Of a stretch of DNA of 38,239 bases, positions 35,079-38,239 are shown in pieces; position 1 is the first letter of the stretch; each line of letters starts with the position of its first letter. The DNA is from Oxalobacteraceae bacterium (GTDB taxonomy: Bacteria; Pseudomonadota; Gammaproteobacteria; Burkholderiales; Burkholderiaceae_D). Below the pieces are notes generated by a model that was given only the letters and a program-made list of their open reading frames with translations, was not told the origin of the DNA and ran no database searches. The stretch is taken from NCBI GenBank assembly GCA_003537575.1, contig DPRS01000046.1:1-38239 (forward strand), read 5' to 3'. A program made the position numbers and the translations under genes.

Positions 35079-35522
35079 TCAGTTCCTTCCCGGCAGCGGC
35101 GGCGGCTCATTGAGCATCAGCCAGTACATGCCGAGCTGGCGCACCGCATCGATGAAATCGCCGAACACCACCGGCTTGCGGATATAACTGTTGCAGCCGA
35201 GTTGATAACTGTTGATGAGATCGCTTTCTTCCTTCGAAGTCGTCAGCACGACCACCGGCAGCAAGCGCGTACGCGATTCCGCGCGCAGGCGCCGCAGCAC
35301 ATCGAGACCATCGACCTTGGGCAGCTTGAGATCGAGCAGTACCAGGCTGGGCAGCGCGTGGCCCTGGCCGGCGGAATCGAGCAGATAATCGAGCGCCTGC
35401 TCGCCATCGCGCGCAACCACCAGCTCGTTGAGGAGATTACTTTCCTGAAACGCAATGCGCGTCAGTTCTTCATCATCCCGATTATCCTCGACCAGCAGGA
35501 TTGTCATTTTCTTCATCATCAT
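35079..35522 (-). CDS. Single-domain response regulator (Rcp1-like receiver)
   Basis: A 147-residue receiver with E12-D13, phospho-acceptor D64 (VLLDLKLP), and TTSKEE after it; the last residues are a C-terminal extension. The long insert around YLLDSAGQGHALPSL and the ending SYIRKPVVFGDF match the Rcp1 subtype that partners phytochrome-like or MASE3-type kinases. GGGAG is about 8 bases upstream of ATG 35522. Its start overlaps the upstream kinase stop and its stop is 3 bases before the next kinase, so it is central in a coupled operon. Confidence 0.92.
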   Translation of the reverse strand: MMMKKMTILLVEDNRDDEELTRIAFQESNLLNELVVARDGEQALDYLLDSAGQGHALPSLVLLDLKLPKVDGLDVLRRLRAESRTRLLPVVVLTTSKEESDLINSYQLGCNSYIRKPVVFGDFIDAVRQLGMYWLMLNEPPPLPGRN

Positions 35523-37153
35523 GCTTTGCTCCCTTTTCCCTCTTCTTGCGGCGCACAGGAAAAATAAAACGTCGCGCCTTCATTCTCTGCGCCTTCGGCC
35601 CATGCGGATCCGCCATGGCGCTGCACGATGCGCCACACGGTCGCCAGGCCGATGCCGGAGCCTTCATAATCGCTGGTGGAATGCAAGCGCTGGAAAGCGT
35701 TGAACAGCTTGTGCCCGTACTCCATGCTGAATCCGGCGCCGTTGTCCCGCACAAAGACCGCCGGCACGCCGCCATCCGACATCATGCCGACCTCGATCCT
35801 GGCTTCCGGTTTGCGGTTGGTAAATTTCCAGGCATTGCCCATGAGGTTTTCCAGCGCGATGCGAATCAGCTTGGCGTCGCCTTCGATGGCCATGCCGGGC
35901 GCAATGACGAATTCAACCTGGCGCTCCGGGCCGGCTTGCCGCAGGTCTGCGGCGATCTCGTGCGCCTGCCGGCTAACGTCCACCGTGCCGCGCACCAGTT
36001 CCTGGCGGCTGATCTGCGATAGGTGCAGGATGTCGTCGATGAGTTCGCCCATGCGCTGGCTGGCGCGCTGCACGCGGCCGAGATAATCCTGCCCGCGGGC
36101 GTCGAGCTGTGCCTCGTAGTTTTTGCACAGGATCTGGCTGAAGCCATCGATCGCGCGCAGCGGCGCGCGCAAGTCGTGCGACACCGAATAGCTGAAGGAT
36201 TCGAGCTCCCGGTTCGCCTGCTCCAGCTCGCGCGTGCGCTGTGACACGCGCTGTTCCAGCGACAGATTCATCTGCTGCAAGGCGTCTTCGGCGCGCTTGC
36301 GCTCGCCCACCTCGATGCTCAGCTTGTGGAACGGCTCGCGCACGCTGGCGACGAAGGCGACATGATAGAGCAACAGATAGGAAACGATTTTCAGCACATG
36401 ACCGACCAGATTGAAGACGTCGGTGACGCTGGTGTAGGCGGTAAAGCAGAGTTCGGCAAGGATGGCAATCACCGTCACCGAAAAGTAAGTGGCAGATTCG
36501 TAAGTGCGCTCGCGCCGGGCGCGTCGGTAAAGCAGCACCGCGCCAGTCGACAGTGCGGCAATGATTGCCCATTCGGCCTGCAGCTTGAACGCTGTCAAGC
36601 CAGCGCCCTCCACGAAGGTATCCGGCCACCAGTCAGAATGGAACAATCCCAACCAGTAAACCAGCGCCGTTATCGTCAGACTTGCCGCCAGTAGGATATG
36701 GCGCGTATGCCCGCATGCGAACGGACGCTGGGGGCGCAGCGCCACCGCAAGCATGGCAAGCGCGGCGATAACGCGTGCCGACAGCCAGAAATTGATGGCC
36801 TTTTCCGGACCGGAGGGCGTAACGAAGTCCGGCATGCCCGGGTAAGACATCATGTGCGCGATGTCGATCAGGCCGATCGCCAGCGCGGCGCAGGCAAGGA
36901 TGACGATATTGCCCGAGCGTTCGCGACTGTAGGCATTCCACACCACCCCGAACAACAGCAAGGCGACGACAATGGAAAACAGCTCCATGAAGGTATGAAG
37001 CCACAGCGGCATCAGATGGACGCCGCGCAAGGACTGCACCAGCGGCGCCTGCCAGGCATAGGCACTGGCGAAGACCAGCACCAGCAGAAACAGCCCCACT
37101 TGCCGCAACGGCTGCGCTGGGCCGGAAACTTCATTCGACAGAAGAGCGCGCAT
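35519..37153 (-). CDS. Membrane histidine kinase (MASE3 - HisKA - HATPase)
   Basis: The start is taken as ATG 37153 (a TTG at 37162 adds three residues; neither has a clear ribosome site). The 544-residue protein has a MASE3 sensor with about seven helices over residues 15-270 (LMPLWLHTFMELFSI; LIDIAHMMSYPGMPDF). A coiled coil runs about 280-320. HisKA has H326 in SVSHDLRAPLRAIDGF, and the ATPase shows NLMGNAWKFT, DNGAGFS and GSGIGLATV. MASE3 is an integral-membrane sensor whose signal is unknown. It heads the operon with a lone receiver next to it, the obvious phospho-acceptor. Confidence 0.92.
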   Translation of the reverse strand: MRALLSNEVSGPAQPLRQVGLFLLVLVFASAYAWQAPLVQSLRGVHLMPLWLHTFMELFSIVVALLLFGVVWNAYSRERSGNIVILACAALAIGLIDIAHMMSYPGMPDFVTPSGPEKAINFWLSARVIAALAMLAVALRPQRPFACGHTRHILLAASLTITALVYWLGLFHSDWWPDTFVEGAGLTAFKLQAEWAIIAALSTGAVLLYRRARRERTYESATYFSVTVIAILAELCFTAYTSVTDVFNLVGHVLKIVSYLLLYHVAFVASVREPFHKLSIEVGERKRAEDALQQMNLSLEQRVSQRTRELEQANRELESFSYSVSHDLRAPLRAIDGFSQILCKNYEAQLDARGQDYLGRVQRASQRMGELIDDILHLSQISRQELVRGTVDVSRQAHEIAADLRQAGPERQVEFVIAPGMAIEGDAKLIRIALENLMGNAWKFTNRKPEARIEVGMMSDGGVPAVFVRDNGAGFSMEYGHKLFNAFQRLHSTSDYEGSGIGLATVWRIVQRHGGSAWAEGAENEGATFYFSCAPQEEGKGSKA

Positions 37154-37527
37154 TCGGGGCAAGAATCAGTTAAAAAGTTTCATAATTGCAATATTAGTCT
37201 AAATCCCTAACGCTAATATAGGCATTTCTTTGCGCATTTAACATAAATACACATTTCCACATGGAAATTTAGTAGGAGTTTTCCTACCTTTTTTTCATCT
37301 CTTCCCACCCCAAGATAAGCATTCACCGATTTTGTGTTTCGTTGCTTCAACGCATTATTCGCTTATTCCATATCAAGTTTCCAAAAGAAACTGCCAAGCA
37401 GAATATCCAGACCCGTAACCGGCCTACCCACCAGATGAGGCCAATGGATTTGACACAAGCCTGGCGGGCTTGCTGACATAAAAATCTATCAATTCGCTTG
37501 CCGCTCTAGAACCCAGAAAGAGGAAAC
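37154..37527. other. Divergent intergenic region, kinase operon / chemoreceptor
   Basis: This AT-rich stretch of 374 bases holds both promoters. It contains a 6-4-6 dyad ATTTCC-N4-GGAAAT at 37253-37268 and a weak hairpin plus T7 at 37272-37295. TCAAGTTT at 37373-37380 followed 12 bases later by GCCAAGCA resembles a FliA (flagellar sigma) promoter with poor -10 match and one extra spacer base. TTGACA at 37450-37455 is followed by a 6-5-6 hairpin exactly filling 37456-37472, with no good -10 after. No gene was seen. Confidence 0.5.
37272..37295 (+). terminator. Weak terminator-like hairpin in an intergenic region
   Basis: GTAGGA-N4-TCCTAC forms a 6-bp stem followed by C and seven T on the plus strand. 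It lies between two divergent genes, where no plus-strand gene ends, so if real it would end a leader transcript or an unannotated small RNA. The stem is half AT, so it may be chance. Confidence 0.35.
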
Positions 37528-38239
37528 ATGTCGTTCGGAAATCTGAAAATCGGTGCCCGTCTCGGCTCCGGATTTGCCTTCATCCTTGTGCTGCTGGCTT
37601 GCGCCATCGGTCTTGGCATGAATTCCATGCAGCGCATCGGTATGCGCATGAACCAGATCGTAGACAACCATAACGCCAAGATTTTTTCGGCCAATGAAAT
37701 GGTCGACAATTTCCGCGACATCGGCCTGAACATCAGCAATATCGTGCTGCTGGGAGAAGACGCGGCAGCAGTACAAGAAGAAAAAAACAAGATGGCTGCG
37801 GCCCGCACAAAGTATGGCAAAGCCAAGAAGGTGCTGGTCGATACCGGGCTGAACGACGAAGAAAAGGAATTGCTGACGAAGCTCGACGATGCGATCAAGT
37901 TCGCAGTCCCTTTCAATAATAAGGTGGTTGAACTGGCTTCGGAAAACAAGCAGGCGGAAGCCACCGCATTGCTGACGCAGCAAGCCATCCCGGCGATTCG
38001 CAAGGCAATCGCCGTGATTGACGAACTCGTCATTTACGAGCGGGATCTGGCCAAAGGCGCCGTAGAAGAGGCAAAAGGCGTTTACTCCACCGCGCAAGCC
38101 ATGATGCTGGGCCTGGGCGCGCTCGGCGTTGCCCTCGGCATCCTGATCGCCTGGCTCATCACCCGCTCGATCACGCGGCCGATCGGTCAGGCAGTCCAGG
38201 TCGCCCGGACTGTTGCCGCCGGCGACCTGACCAGCCGCA
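37528..38239 (+). CDS. Methyl-accepting chemotaxis protein, N-terminal part
   Basis: The frame opens at ATG 37528 (GAGG about 5 bases upstream) and is still open at the right edge, giving 237 codons. Transmembrane helix 1 is about residues 10-30 (GSGFAFILVLLACAIGLGM). The periplasmic part is a four-helix-bundle ligand domain (about 31-190, with the typical RIGMRMNQIVDNHNAK and YERDLAKGAVEEAKG segments). Helix 2 is about 192-213 (MMLGLGALGVALGILIAWLI), then a HAMP start (TRSITRPIGQAVQVARTVAAGDL). The missing part should carry the methylated helices and the CheA/CheW hairpin. Senses an external ligand and steers motility. Confidence 0.92.
   Translation, partial: MSFGNLKIGARLGSGFAFILVLLACAIGLGMNSMQRIGMRMNQIVDNHNAKIFSANEMVDNFRDIGLNISNIVLLGEDAAAVQEEKNKMAAARTKYGKAKKVLVDTGLNDEEKELLTKLDDAIKFAVPFNNKVVELASENKQAEATALLTQQAIPAIRKAIAVIDELVIYERDLAKGAVEEAKGVYSTAQAMMLGLGALGVALGILIAWLITRSITRPIGQAVQVARTVAAGDLTSR

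Noticed and set aside
37373..37400. FliA-type promoter for the chemoreceptor
   Set aside because: The -35 part is good but the -10 matches only 5 of 8 and the spacer is one base long, so it was mentioned but not called.
37489..38097. Leftward frames of 175-202 codons at the right end
   Set aside because: They are antisense to a clear chemoreceptor N-terminus that runs off the edge.

Overview
The window looks like a chromosomal stretch of a high-GC betaproteobacterium, most likely in or near the Oxalobacteraceae (Herbaspirillum/Collimonas-type). This is inferred from the overall character of the proteins (RecBCD, MocR regulators, c4-type cytochromes, LivFGHM transport, dense c-di-GMP and two-component signalling). 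No rRNA or tRNA gene, CRISPR array, insertion sequence, phage gene or integration scar was seen. GC-rich codon use makes many long antisense open frames, which are treated as shadows.

Layout. Positions 1-3457 hold the 5' end of a leftward gene, a divergent MocR-type regulator, and a membrane CSS-EAL c-di-GMP phosphodiesterase. Positions 3797-9005 hold a rightward respiratory operon: a diheme cytochrome c, a triheme cytochrome c, a 57-residue one-helix subunit, a CuA subunit II, a B-family (ba3-like) heme-copper oxidase subunit I, and a membrane-anchored diheme cytochrome c. Positions 9092-10053 hold three small genes; the last (leftward) lies behind a textbook LexA/SOS box at 10111-10130. Positions 10319-16883 hold a six-gene leftward operon (branched-chain-type ABC importer plus a terminal nitrilase, closed by an intrinsic terminator) and a divergent TrmB-family regulator. 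The divergent promoter region carries two copies of the same dyad, TGTC-N10-GACA.

Positions 16898-26024 hold a translationally coupled recC-recB-recD operon. Positions 26282-30560 hold a NadM-Nudix NAD enzyme, a secreted App1-type (DUF2183) phosphatase, a UbiA/MenA-family prenyltransferase, and an MGDG-synthase-like glycosyltransferase. Positions 30667-37153 hold a leftward signalling array: a MASE3 histidine kinase, a lone receiver, a REC-PAS-HisKA_3 kinase, a NarL-type regulator, a second lone receiver, and a REC-(degenerate GGDEF)-EAL phosphodiesterase. The window ends inside a methyl-accepting chemotaxis protein.

How the parts work together. The Liv transporter, nitrilase and TrmB regulator form a self-contained uptake-and-hydrolysis module, probably for an organic nitrile or related compound. 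The oxidase block has its own electron-donor cytochromes but no visible assembly factors. The signalling array has the parts for a phosphorelay that could end in c-di-GMP breakdown. The most novel-looking item is the SOS-box-controlled small protein at 9829-10053, together with the TrmB-operator/nitrilase module.
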